DNA from: an uncultured Clostridia bacterium
GTDB taxonomy: Bacteria > Bacillota > Clostridia > Lachnospirales > CAG-274
Length of the DNA stretch: 39,999 nt
Assembly (NCBI GenBank): GCA_949948985.1
Contig: CATLIG010000022.1
Location: 1-39,999, forward strand
Direction: 5' to 3'
Shown here: piece by piece, positions 8,179 to 16,118 of the stretch
Numbering within the stretch: the first letter of the stretch is position 1
How the letters are laid out: every line of letters starts with the position of its first letter
Translations under genes and position numbers: made by a program
Notes under the pieces: model-generated
Database searches by the model: none
Told to the model about the DNA's origin: nothing
The model's input: only the letters and a program-made list of their open reading frames with translations

Positions 8179-8203
8179 TCTTCTCTTTTTAATAAAGAGG
8201 AGA
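8179..8203 (+). repeat. Small hairpin after the pilin gene
   Basis: TCTTCTCTTT pairs with AAAGAGGAGA (one G-U), loop TTAAT. It overlaps by 2 nt with the next, larger hairpin, so the two would compete at their bases. Confidence 0.5.
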
Positions 8204-8243
8204 TATACAAGCACAGATGCTTAAGTATCTGTGTTTGTATATC
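8202..8243 (+). terminator. Strong intercistronic hairpin, partial terminator or mRNA stabilizer
   Basis: A 17-bp stem: GATATACAAGCACAGAT (8202-8218) with ATCTGTGTTTGTATATC (8227-8243), one G-U pair, 8-nt loop. Only a short TTTGC follows, so termination would be incomplete. It sits between pilin and tadE and would hold the 3' end of a short, abundant pilin transcript. Confidence 0.7.
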
Positions 8244-8262
8244 TTTGCAAGGGGGTATTTAT

Positions 8263-8865
8263 ATGAAAAAACATAAAGCAATGTTTACATTAGAAGCAAC
8301 AATTGTTGTTCCAACTATTCTGATTGCGATTTTTGCGGTGCTTTTTGCTTTTCAAGTCTTGTATCAGTATGTTGTTATTGAATATGCGGCGTCTTTTGGT
8401 GCTGAAAGAGGGGCTATGCTATGGGATTATGATTATAGTGGGGTTGACTTTGTAAAGGGGACGGTTGGTGAAAAAAACAATTTATATTTTGATTTGGATT
8501 TTTTCGATTGGGGTGGAGAAAAAAATGAAAAGACACAAAGAATAGAAATGGAAACTAAAAAGATTGCGGATTCTTTAACTCTTGTAGGCGGAGATATTAA
8601 AGTATCAGCAAAAACTAAAAACAGTATTATCGGAAACAGTATTGAGGTTACAGTTACACAAGATATTAATATTCCGTTTCAAAGTCTGATTGCCTATTTC
8701 AATAATGGAAATATGGGCTTGACTTCTAAAAGCTCCGCAAGTCTGTATGACCCTGATGAGTTTATAAGGAATTCAGATTATCTTTATGAGCTTGCTAATT
8801 CTATCATAAGTCAAGTAAAAAGTAATTTTGATAAAATAAAGAGTAAAAAGAGTGAAATGAAATAA
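8263..8865 (+). CDS. TadE-like pseudopilin
   Basis: A 200-residue protein with a short basic leader and a pilin-like helix (MFTLEATIVVPTILIAIFAV, Glu at +5 relative to a cut after Ala). The start at ATG 8263 is set by GGGGG at 8251-8255; the ORF opens slightly earlier. The extracytoplasmic part has no recognised domain. TadE-like proteins are minor pilins processed by the same prepilin peptidase; order after the pilin supports this. Confidence 0.82.
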   Translation: MKKHKAMFTLEATIVVPTILIAIFAVLFAFQVLYQYVVIEYAASFGAERGAMLWDYDYSGVDFVKGTVGEKNNLYFDLDFFDWGGEKNEKTQRIEMETKKIADSLTLVGGDIKVSAKTKNSIIGNSIEVTVTQDINIPFQSLIAYFNNGNMGLTSKSSASLYDPDEFIRNSDYLYELANSIISQVKSNFDKIKSKKSEMK

Positions 8866-8892
8866 ATTTGTTTTTGGAGAGGGCGTATTTGC

Positions 8893-11499
8893 ATGATAAA
8901 AAAGCATAAAGGTGGAATTAGTATTTTCCTCATAATAATTGTTATGTCAACAGTTATTTTCGGAGGGGTTTTCGTTGATTTGACAAGAGTGTTGGTTGCG
9001 AAAAACAGGGTTAGAACAGCAACAGAATCGGCAGTTCGTTCTACTCTTGCGGATTATAGTGATAAATTGGTTTCTGAATGGGGACTTTTTGGACTTAATA
9101 CTAATGATGTAGATATTAATGCAAACTTTAAAAAATATCTTGAAAGTAATCTTGATGTAAGCAATAAGGAAAATAAAGCTAATTTGATAAATTATGAAAT
9201 AGTAAACGCAAATGTTATATCAAATAAAAATTTAGGAAACCCTGATGTTTTTCAAGAAAAAATTAATGAATATTCAAAATATAGAGCGCCTGTAAATTTA
9301 TGTCTTGGAGTTATTGACAAATTTAAAGCTATTTTTTCAAAGGATAACTCTCCTGAAATCGGTATAGATGTTGCGGGAACTATTGAGAATAAAATCGGGG
9401 ATATGACGAAATCTTTTGGTGGACTTAAAGAAATAAAAACTAACCTTTCAAAAGAAGTAAGTGAATCGGGAGCAGGAAAAATAAATACTAATGGTTCGTT
9501 TAACAATATTGATATGGGAGTTTTTGATACTTTGAAAAATAAAGTTGATTCTTCTGTGGATGATTCTAAAAATAAAATTGATACGTATAAAAAAAGCGTT
9601 AAAGATTATCAAGAGGAGGGAAAGAATGAAACAGAAAATTATTCTCAAAAAATTATGAATAATATAAAAACAGACGGCAGTGAAAATGGAGTTATTGAAG
9701 ATACTGAAAAAACTAAAATTGAAGCTAATAAACAAGTATATAGTGAATCAAAAGATATAGAATACTATGATGATGACGAAAAGAAAAAAGAAAAAGAATT
9801 GGAAGAGCAGCAAAATGAGAAAATTAAAAAAGAAAAAGAACTTATTGATAATATTAATAAAAGATCAGATAACTCAAAAGCTAAAGGTGATAATCTTAAA
9901 ACTGAAACAAATAAATTGATTGACGAGGCAGAAACAGCCGCTGAAGATTATAATGCTGCGGTAAGAGAATATAAAAGCTATTGTAATATTATTGAGGAAA
10001 ATATGAAATCTGCAGGAATTAATAAATCTATTGATGAGATACTGTATTATGATATGCAAAAAGCGGAAAAAGATGTAAATAGAGTTACTGAAATCAGCAA
10101 TTCTATCGCTATGCAAGGTGAAACAGCTTTAAAAGAAGAGCAAGCAGCGATAAAAAAGACAATTAAATTATTGTCTGACTTTGAGAAAGAAGAAATTAAA
10201 ACAAAAAAAATCACCAATAAAGAAGAAATTAAAAAATTTATTAAAAATCCTGAAAATAATAAATACATAGAAATAAAATCTTTTATTTTAGGCTATTGCA
10301 GTGAAACAAAAGAAAGAAGTATTGACGAATATCTTCAAGAGATACAACAAGAATTAGGAAAAAAATTAATAGTAATTGAGTACAATTTAGAAAAAATAAA
10401 AGAATTAGATAAACTTTTAGAATCTGATTATGAAACAAAACAATTTGTTGTTAATAATAAGAAAAATATAAATAATGCTCTTTCTGCTAAAAGAAAAGTT
10501 GAGGAAAAAGTGAATATATATAATCAAAAAATTGAAAAAGTCGAGCAAATTAACGTTTATGAAAAAATGGAAGTTGAGGAAATAGACAATTTACCAAAAG
10601 AGGTTATAGGTGAAGGGGACACCGATGTCGATACTTCGGAATTTTTTGACAAAATAAATGAAATTAAAGATAAAATAAATAATATATTCAACGAATTAAC
10701 AAAAACAATGCCTTCTGCCTCTGCTGTTAAAAACAAAGATGATGAACTTAGCGGTATAAGCGGAAAAAGTTTTAATATTTTTAAAAAGCTGCAAGATAAA
10801 TTTAATGAAATTAAAAAAGTTGTTACAAATCCGGGAAATAAATTTTATCTTGTAGATTATATTATGAGCAAATGCACTTATGTTACGTCGCAAACGGGAC
10901 GTGAGCATTATTTTAAATGGGGAGAGGTTGAATATATTATTTACGGAAAAAAAAGTCAGGCTGAAAATATATTATATGCAGTAGGAGAAATTGCATTAAT
11001 TCGGCTTGCTATAAATGCGGTTAATTATTGGATAACAACTCCTGGTGAACTTATTACAAGAACTGTTTCAGCAGTTGTAAGAGGTCTTGCGAGGACAGCT
11101 TTAGATATGACGACAATGTTGTTGGATACTGGTACGGGAAGTGATAAAGGACTTATTGCGATTTGTCCGTCTTTAAGTAAATACAAGGTATTATCATACT
11201 CAGACCATTTAAGACTTTTGCTTCTTATAAAATGTAAGGAAAACGGAGGAGCCGACGCATTAAGAAGATGTATTCACGTTACAATGAAAGAAATGGGTGA
11301 AAATATAGCTGCCACAGACGGGGATAATGTCCTTGGTTCTTCTCAGTATCTAAGTGAATATTCAACAGAGATAACCGGCAGCGCGGAAGTTGACGTAGAC
11401 TTATATTTTATACCTTTGCTTTTGCCTGATTTTATGAATTTTGGTTCAATACATAAGGGTAAATATACAGTTTCAAGCACAATTACTTATGGTTATTGA
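8893..11499 (+). CDS. DUF5702-type TadG-like protein with long coiled coil
   Basis: An 868-residue protein with an N-terminal membrane helix (GGISIFLIIIVMSTVIFGGVFVDLTR) followed by the ATESAVRSTLADYSDKLVSEWGLFGLN segment typical of DUF5702 proteins in clostridial Tad loci. Residues about 200-600 are highly charged Lys/Glu-rich and predicted coiled coil. The C-terminal part (about 640-868) returns to globular family sequence, with the recognisable YKVLSYSDHLRLLLLIK stretch. It is anchored by the N-terminal helix with the bulk outside the membrane. Likely a pilus-base or tip-associated protein; DUF5702 function is not established. GGAGAGGG precedes the ATG. Confidence 0.78.
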   Translation: MIKKHKGGISIFLIIIVMSTVIFGGVFVDLTRVLVAKNRVRTATESAVRSTLADYSDKLVSEWGLFGLNTNDVDINANFKKYLESNLDVSNKENKANLINYEIVNANVISNKNLGNPDVFQEKINEYSKYRAPVNLCLGVIDKFKAIFSKDNSPEIGIDVAGTIENKIGDMTKSFGGLKEIKTNLSKEVSESGAGKINTNGSFNNIDMGVFDTLKNKVDSSVDDSKNKIDTYKKSVKDYQEEGKNETENYSQKIMNNIKTDGSENGVIEDTEKTKIEANKQVYSESKDIEYYDDDEKKKEKELEEQQNEKIKKEKELIDNINKRSDNSKAKGDNLKTETNKLIDEAETAAEDYNAAVREYKSYCNIIEENMKSAGINKSIDEILYYDMQKAEKDVNRVTEISNSIAMQGETALKEEQAAIKKTIKLLSDFEKEEIKTKKITNKEEIKKFIKNPENNKYIEIKSFILGYCSETKERSIDEYLQEIQQELGKKLIVIEYNLEKIKELDKLLESDYETKQFVVNNKKNINNALSAKRKVEEKVNIYNQKIEKVEQINVYEKMEVEEIDNLPKEVIGEGDTDVDTSEFFDKINEIKDKINNIFNELTKTMPSASAVKNKDDELSGISGKSFNIFKKLQDKFNEIKKVVTNPGNKFYLVDYIMSKCTYVTSQTGREHYFKWGEVEYIIYGKKSQAENILYAVGEIALIRLAINAVNYWITTPGELITRTVSAVVRGLARTALDMTTMLLDTGTGSDKGLIAICPSLSKYKVLSYSDHLRLLLLIKCKENGGADALRRCIHVTMKEMGENIAATDGDNVLGSSQYLSEYSTEITGSAEVDVDLYFIPLLLPDFMNFGSIHKGKYTVSSTITYGY

Positions 11500-11513
11500 T
11501 ATGAGGTGAGATT

Positions 11514-12437
11514 GTGAAAAAAGAAAAAGGTTCTTTGGCTATTGAGGCAACTATATCATTTACGGTTTTTCTTTGTTTTATGTTTGTTCTTATGACAATA
11601 GTTAAATTGTCTATGGTATATATTACATTAAATGATGTTACAAGTGAAACGGTTAAAAAGATTGCGGGAATGTCCTATCCTCTGTCATACGTCAATGATT
11701 TTGTTGATGCTGAGGCGGCAAATGTAAAGAACTTTGTTGATGAAAAGAAAGAAAGTATAACTGATTTAGCAAATAAAAACGGTGCTGAATCTATATTGCA
11801 GGAATTGGGATTTGACGGTGGGATAGAATCAATAATTGGCGAGGCGGAAACTGTTATGAAAAACTTTGCCGATAATATTTTAGGTAAATTAGAAAGTTTT
11901 AAAATAAATAAGCAAACTGAATTAGCCGCTAATATTTATTCTGGTTTACTTGATAAAACTAATATGCCAATTGATAAGTCTAAGGTTAATGTTAAATATT
12001 TTACACTGCCTCAGTCAGAAGCGGAATTTAAGTATTCTAAGCAGCTTGCTCCTGATTTGACTAGTCTTGATGAAAGCAGGCTTGATAAAGACGATGTTGT
12101 TTTAGTTGTTGAATATGATTATACAATAGCAATTCCTTTTTTTCCAGCCTATGATGTAAAACTTAAAAGTATGGCTGTTGAAAAGGCATGGCTCGATGGA
12201 GGAAATCACGTTGTACCGGCGAAAAGAGAAGGTATAAAAGTTGATGTGGAAACAAGCCCTATTGTTTATTATACTAATACGGGAAAAGGTCAAAAATATC
12301 ATAGAGAGAATTGTATGACTCTTGTAAGATCGGAGAAAAACGGGAATAAACGAATGACTATAGAAACTAATGCGGCAGAAGAAAAGGGATTAAAACCTTG
12401 TTTGCTATGCAAGCCATATGAACCTAAAAAAGAGTAA
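11514..12437 (+). CDS. TadE-like pseudopilin with C-terminal Cys-rich (Ada-type) motif
   Basis: A 307-residue protein starting at GTG (GAGGTGAG upstream). The leader KKEKG is followed by SLAIEATISFTVFLCFMFVLM, a prepilin-like helix with Glu +5 after Gly. The middle is helical. The last 55 residues carry IVYYTNTGKGQKYHRENCMTL...EKGLKPCLLCKP, the YHxxxC / PCxxCKP pattern of Ada-type metal-binding domains found at the end of many clostridial extracellular proteins. It may bind metal or form disulfides outside the cell. It overlaps no neighbour and sits between the DUF5702 gene and a prepilin peptidase gene. Confidence 0.75.
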   Translation: MKKEKGSLAIEATISFTVFLCFMFVLMTIVKLSMVYITLNDVTSETVKKIAGMSYPLSYVNDFVDAEAANVKNFVDEKKESITDLANKNGAESILQELGFDGGIESIIGEAETVMKNFADNILGKLESFKINKQTELAANIYSGLLDKTNMPIDKSKVNVKYFTLPQSEAEFKYSKQLAPDLTSLDESRLDKDDVVLVVEYDYTIAIPFFPAYDVKLKSMAVEKAWLDGGNHVVPAKREGIKVDVETSPIVYYTNTGKGQKYHRENCMTLVRSEKNGNKRMTIETNAAEEKGLKPCLLCKPYEPKKE

Positions 12438-12451
12438 GATTGGAGAATTTT

Positions 12452-13045
12452 ATGAATTATGTAATTTGTTCTGTATTTTTTCTTGTATTTGTATCAGGTT
12501 TTGTATTTGCGGATATTAAACTAAAATTAATAAATAAAAAAGTTTTGTATATACCTTTAATAATTATTATTGGACTAAATATATACTCAATGATTCTTTT
12601 TAAGGGAATGAGTATTTATTTTTCTGTTATGTATTTAGCGGCGGAATTTATATTGATGATACTTAGTTTTTGGGATATAAAAGAAAAAGAAATCCCTGTT
12701 ATATACATATACTGCCTTTTGTTGTGCTGTGGAATTATGATGCTGATAAATCCTTATTGCAATATAATAAACAATATAATTACAGGAGTAATAATTACAG
12801 GGGTATTAGCGCTATTTTACAGGCTGAAAAAAGAAAGCGTGGGACTTGGCGATATAGAAGTTATTGCCGCGTTATCTTTTTCATTTGGGTATCCGCATAT
12901 TTTTAATATATTATTTGCTGCTTTATTTATAGCAATGATTTTCGGAATGATTCTTTTGATTATAAAAAGGGCAAAACTAAAAGCAGAAATTCCTTTTATA
13001 CCTTTTTTGTGTTTAAGTGTTATTTTAAATATAATTAATTTTTAG
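12452..13045 (+). CDS. Prepilin peptidase, A24 family (first copy)
   Basis: A 197-residue polytopic membrane protein. The start ATG 12452 follows GGAG at 12442-12445; the ORF opens at a TTG nearer the preceding gene. The two catalytic Asp of A24 aspartic peptidases are visible: FWDIKEKEIP (about 70) and GLGDIEVIAALSF (about 134). It cleaves prepilin leaders at the membrane. A second, divergent copy lies at 14641-15168. Confidence 0.82.
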   Translation: MNYVICSVFFLVFVSGFVFADIKLKLINKKVLYIPLIIIIGLNIYSMILFKGMSIYFSVMYLAAEFILMILSFWDIKEKEIPVIYIYCLLLCCGIMMLINPYCNIINNIITGVIITGVLALFYRLKKESVGLGDIEVIAALSFSFGYPHIFNILFAALFIAMIFGMILLIIKRAKLKAEIPFIPFLCLSVILNIINF

Positions 13046-13063
13046 AGGGAGGATTTGATTATT

Positions 13064-14629
13064 GTGCAAAATCTCAATATTAACTATGAATATTCAAATA
13101 ATAAAAAAAATATTTCTGCTAAAGTTAACGATATTTCCGAAATTAAGGAAAGTCAGCTTAAAATGTTATTGAATAATGACATAAGCTGTTTATTGCCTGT
13201 CAAGTTTATGCAGACAGAAAAAATGGGGTCTTTGTATTATAATGCAGACAATATGTATGCTTTCTCGGAAATGTTTGGCAGAAGAAAAATGAACATCTCT
13301 GATTTTATTAGCTTTTCAAAAAGTTTTTTATATATGCTTGATGAAATAGAAGGATATCTTCTTTCCTCAAAAGGAGTGTTGTTAGATTGCAGATATATTT
13401 TTTATGATGAAATTGCGGAGGACTATAAATATGTGCTTATACCGATAGAAAATGAAGATTTGCGGGATGAGGAAATTTTGTTTTTCTTTGGTGAGGTACT
13501 CAAAAATTATTATGAAAATATATATGATGACTTTGCGAAAGAAGTTGCTGATATTATAAGAGGTAATGGGAAAATCAATGATATAAGCAGGCTAATAAAT
13601 AAATATGATTCAAAGTCAATATTGGGAAAAATAAAAAACAATATGGAAAATCAGACAGAAAATTCTCAATTTGAAGAAGATATTATATTATCAGACAGAA
13701 AAAATTCTCCATTTGGTATAAGTCCGCAAAAACCAAAAGTCAGAAATAAATCCCAAGTGGATAAGGTTTCCAAAGCTGATAAAATTACTGAAAACAAAGA
13801 AAAAAAATCATCGGTAAAAATTGTTGCCTTTATCGCTGTTCAGGTTTTGGGAGTGGCAATAATCGTGAAGATTGGTATGAGCGGGATTGAAATAAGCAAG
13901 ATTGTCGCTTTAGTTATACTTTTGCTTGTAGTTGATGTTATTGTCGCAAGAGAATTGTTTTTTAAAAATAAAGATGGTAAGGTTAAGGAGAAAAAGGTTA
14001 AATCGAAAAAAGAAAAGAAAATTAAAGAAGTTAAGAAAGAAGTTCCGTCTAAAATTGAAAATAAAATCAACAATATTCCTATCCATCCTAAAAATGTATT
14101 TGAATCGCCAATACAAAATAGAGAAGAACAATTTGTAGGCGGAGAATTTCAAAAAGAAATGCCTGATGAAATAAATAAACAGGAACAGGATAATAAAGAA
14201 TTTTTTCAAAATCAAAATTTTGCGCAGACACAGAAAGAAAATGACGATACAGAGGAAACAATTTTAATGCCGTTTCCCGCAAACGATATAGAAACAGAGA
14301 AAACAGTTTTAATGCAGCCGTTGGGTTACATAGAGGTCTATGATAAAGAAAACAATATTACCGACAAATATATAATAACTAAAGATAAAACTGTAATTGG
14401 GCGTATGAAAGCACAGGTTGATTTGCAGATTAAAAATTTAATGATTGGCAAAGTTCACGCAGAAGTAATTTTTGAGGGCAATAAACTTTATATTAAAGAT
14501 ATACATTCTTTGAACGGTGTTTATATCGGCGAAAACAAAAATAGAATTGAAAAGGATGTGCCTGTATTTATAAATTCTGGTGAAGTATTGTATTTAGCGG
14601 ATACTAAAATAAAAGTTTATTCTGCTTGA
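13064..14629 (+). CDS. FHA-domain protein with N-terminal DUF6382-like region
   Basis: About 521 residues. GGGAGG lies at 13047-13052; the TTG at 13055 is too close to it, so GTG 13064 is the preferred start. The N-terminal 190 residues resemble DUF6382. Two hydrophobic segments lie near 260-300 (VKIVAFIAVQVLGVAIIVKIG; KIVALVILLLVVDVIVA), then a Lys-rich stretch, then a linker with two Thr motifs (TEETILMPF, TEKTVLMQPL), then a C-terminal FHA domain (about 430-521; TVIGR...KVHAEV...LNGVYIGENK). FHA domains bind phosphothreonine, so this is the likely reader for the downstream kinase. The stop codon overlaps the next ORF's frame. Confidence 0.85.
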   Translation: MQNLNINYEYSNNKKNISAKVNDISEIKESQLKMLLNNDISCLLPVKFMQTEKMGSLYYNADNMYAFSEMFGRRKMNISDFISFSKSFLYMLDEIEGYLLSSKGVLLDCRYIFYDEIAEDYKYVLIPIENEDLRDEEILFFFGEVLKNYYENIYDDFAKEVADIIRGNGKINDISRLINKYDSKSILGKIKNNMENQTENSQFEEDIILSDRKNSPFGISPQKPKVRNKSQVDKVSKADKITENKEKKSSVKIVAFIAVQVLGVAIIVKIGMSGIEISKIVALVILLLVVDVIVARELFFKNKDGKVKEKKVKSKKEKKIKEVKKEVPSKIENKINNIPIHPKNVFESPIQNREEQFVGGEFQKEMPDEINKQEQDNKEFFQNQNFAQTQKENDDTEETILMPFPANDIETEKTVLMQPLGYIEVYDKENNITDKYIITKDKTVIGRMKAQVDLQIKNLMIGKVHAEVIFEGNKLYIKDIHSLNGVYIGENKNRIEKDVPVFINSGEVLYLADTKIKVYSA

Positions 14630-14640
14630 CAGGTGACTAT

Positions 14641-15168
14641 ATGTATTATTTGAAAATATTCTTAATTATTATATCATCAGGATTTGCGGCGTACAGTGAT
14701 TTTAAAATCCGTAAGGTCAGAAATAAACTTATTGTAATTACTTCTATAATGGGAACAATTATATCCATATTTTCAAAAGATATAAGTATTGTACAGATTT
14801 TATTGGGATTGGCTGCTCCGTTTGTGATATGTCTGCCGTTTTATTTGCTTAAAATGCTTAAAGCGGGAGATATAAAACTTTTTATGATGATTGGAACGGT
14901 TATGGGTTTTGATTATATAATCAGGTGCATGGCTTTGAGCGTACTTACAGGAGGAGTTATTTCTATATTTGTTACAATAAAAAGAAAATGCTTTATAAGG
15001 AGAATGAGATATTTACTTGAATATCTGAAGAGTTTGTATTATTTGCAAAAACCAACGGTTTATATGAATGATAATAAATCGGAAGGTTATTTTCCCTTTG
15101 CTGCCGCGGTATTTTCGGGAGTGATTATTGGTACGATTATTGATTTCACAGAAAAGATTCAGGGGTGA
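14641..15168 (+). CDS. tadV: Prepilin peptidase, TadV/CpaA-like (second copy)
   Basis: A 175-residue A24 peptidase. The start ATG 14641 follows AGGTG. Catalytic Asp residues are in AAYSDFKIRKVRN (about 20) and LKAGDIKLFMMIGT (about 76). It has about five membrane helices. It is closer to the short CpaA/TadV form than the copy at 12452. Having two peptidases in one operon may reflect substrates with Ala versus Gly before the cut. Confidence 0.85.
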   Translation: MYYLKIFLIIISSGFAAYSDFKIRKVRNKLIVITSIMGTIISIFSKDISIVQILLGLAAPFVICLPFYLLKMLKAGDIKLFMMIGTVMGFDYIIRCMALSVLTGGVISIFVTIKRKCFIRRMRYLLEYLKSLYYLQKPTVYMNDNKSEGYFPFAAAVFSGVIIGTIIDFTEKIQG

Positions 15169-15947
15169 TTTATATTTATATTATAAAAAGTTCTGCCTAT
15201 TCCGCAAAAGGGAATTTTAGAGAAAATAATGAGGATAACTATTACGTTAATGGAAAATATCTTCCGGAATGTCATATTGACGGTGGTTGTAATATTGTAC
15301 TTAAAAATTGTGGAGAAGTTCTGTTTGCTGTATTTGACGGTCTGGGAGGAGAATTCAATGGAAAGTTGGCTTCTTATACTGCTGCTGAAACAATGTATGG
15401 GTTAAGAGATAACTTTAGTTTTGAGAATTATTTTGAAACAGCAAATGAAAAAATTTGTTTATTGCGTGATAAGAATCTTAACAAAATGATTGGAACAACG
15501 GTGTGTATAGTTTACATAAAATCTGGTATGGTTACAATAGCCAATATAGGTGACAGTAAAATTTTTTTAATAAGAGAAAATATTATAAGTCAGCTGAGCG
15601 AGGATCATACGGCTTTAGCCTATATGCTTAAATTAGGAACAATTACAAAAGAAGATATACAAAAATTCAAATTTAAAAATTCTCTCTCTCAATGTCTGGG
15701 GATAAGAAAATCTGATATGATTATAAATCCCCATATTGCCGGACCGGAAGAAGTTGAAAATAATGATAGATTTCTTATTTGTTCTGATGGGGTGAGTAAT
15801 AGTATTGATAAAAGTAAAATTTGTGAAATTGTAAATAAATACAAAGGTAAAAATATAGCAAAATATATTGTTGAGCAGGCAATATTAAATGGTTCTAAAG
15901 ATAACGCTACCGCTGTTTCTGTTAAGGTCTGTAAAGGGAAGGATTGA
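15165..15947 (+). CDS. PP2C-family protein phosphatase
   Basis: A 260-residue PPM-type Ser/Thr phosphatase. Motifs in order: KGNFRENNEDNYYV (RxxNED), LFAVFDGLGGEFNG (DGxGG), GTTVCIVYI, ANIGDSKIFLI, SEDHTALAYML, DRFLICSDGVSN and KDNATAVSVKV; these supply the metal-binding Asp/Glu set. It should reverse phosphorylation by the kinase at 16119. The GTG 15165 start overlaps the previous stop by 3 nt. It has no clear separate ribosome-binding site, so the start is uncertain by a few codons and may rely on coupling. Confidence 0.87.
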   Translation: MIYIYIIKSSAYSAKGNFRENNEDNYYVNGKYLPECHIDGGCNIVLKNCGEVLFAVFDGLGGEFNGKLASYTAAETMYGLRDNFSFENYFETANEKICLLRDKNLNKMIGTTVCIVYIKSGMVTIANIGDSKIFLIRENIISQLSEDHTALAYMLKLGTITKEDIQKFKFKNSLSQCLGIRKSDMIINPHIAGPEEVENNDRFLICSDGVSNSIDKSKICEIVNKYKGKNIAKYIVEQAILNGSKDNATAVSVKVCKGKD

Positions 15948-15951
15948 TGTT

Positions 15952-16116
15952 ATGTCTTTAAACGAACTGCTGTTTTATGGAGGAATAGCCGTTGTTGTTT
16001 TAACTTTAATATCGGCAGTTATATTTTTTGTTTTATTTTATGTAAATAAAATTAAACTGAATGCTAAATTTGACAAAGAATATGGTGAGAAATCTAAAGT
16101 AGGAAAGAAGAGATAG
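15952..16116 (+). CDS. Small single-pass membrane protein
   Basis: 54 residues starting MSLNELLFYGG, one strong membrane helix (IAVVVLTLISAVIFFVLFYV), then a basic tail. AAGGGAAGGA at 15935-15944 fits ATG 15952; the frame is open earlier but overlaps the phosphatase. It lies 2 bp before the kinase gene, inside the signalling block. No family is recognised; it could be a kinase or phosphatase membrane partner. Confidence 0.65.
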   Translation: MSLNELLFYGGIAVVVLTLISAVIFFVLFYVNKIKLNAKFDKEYGEKSKVGKKR

Positions 16117-16118
16117 GT

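Noticed and set aside
13932..14138. Plus-strand Lys/Arg-rich ORF in another frame
   Set aside because: Shadow of the Lys-rich linker of the FHA protein; no ribosome-binding site.
15889..15951. Longer N-terminus for the 54-residue membrane protein
   Set aside because: It overlaps the phosphatase C-terminus in another frame; a good ribosome-binding site supports ATG 15952.
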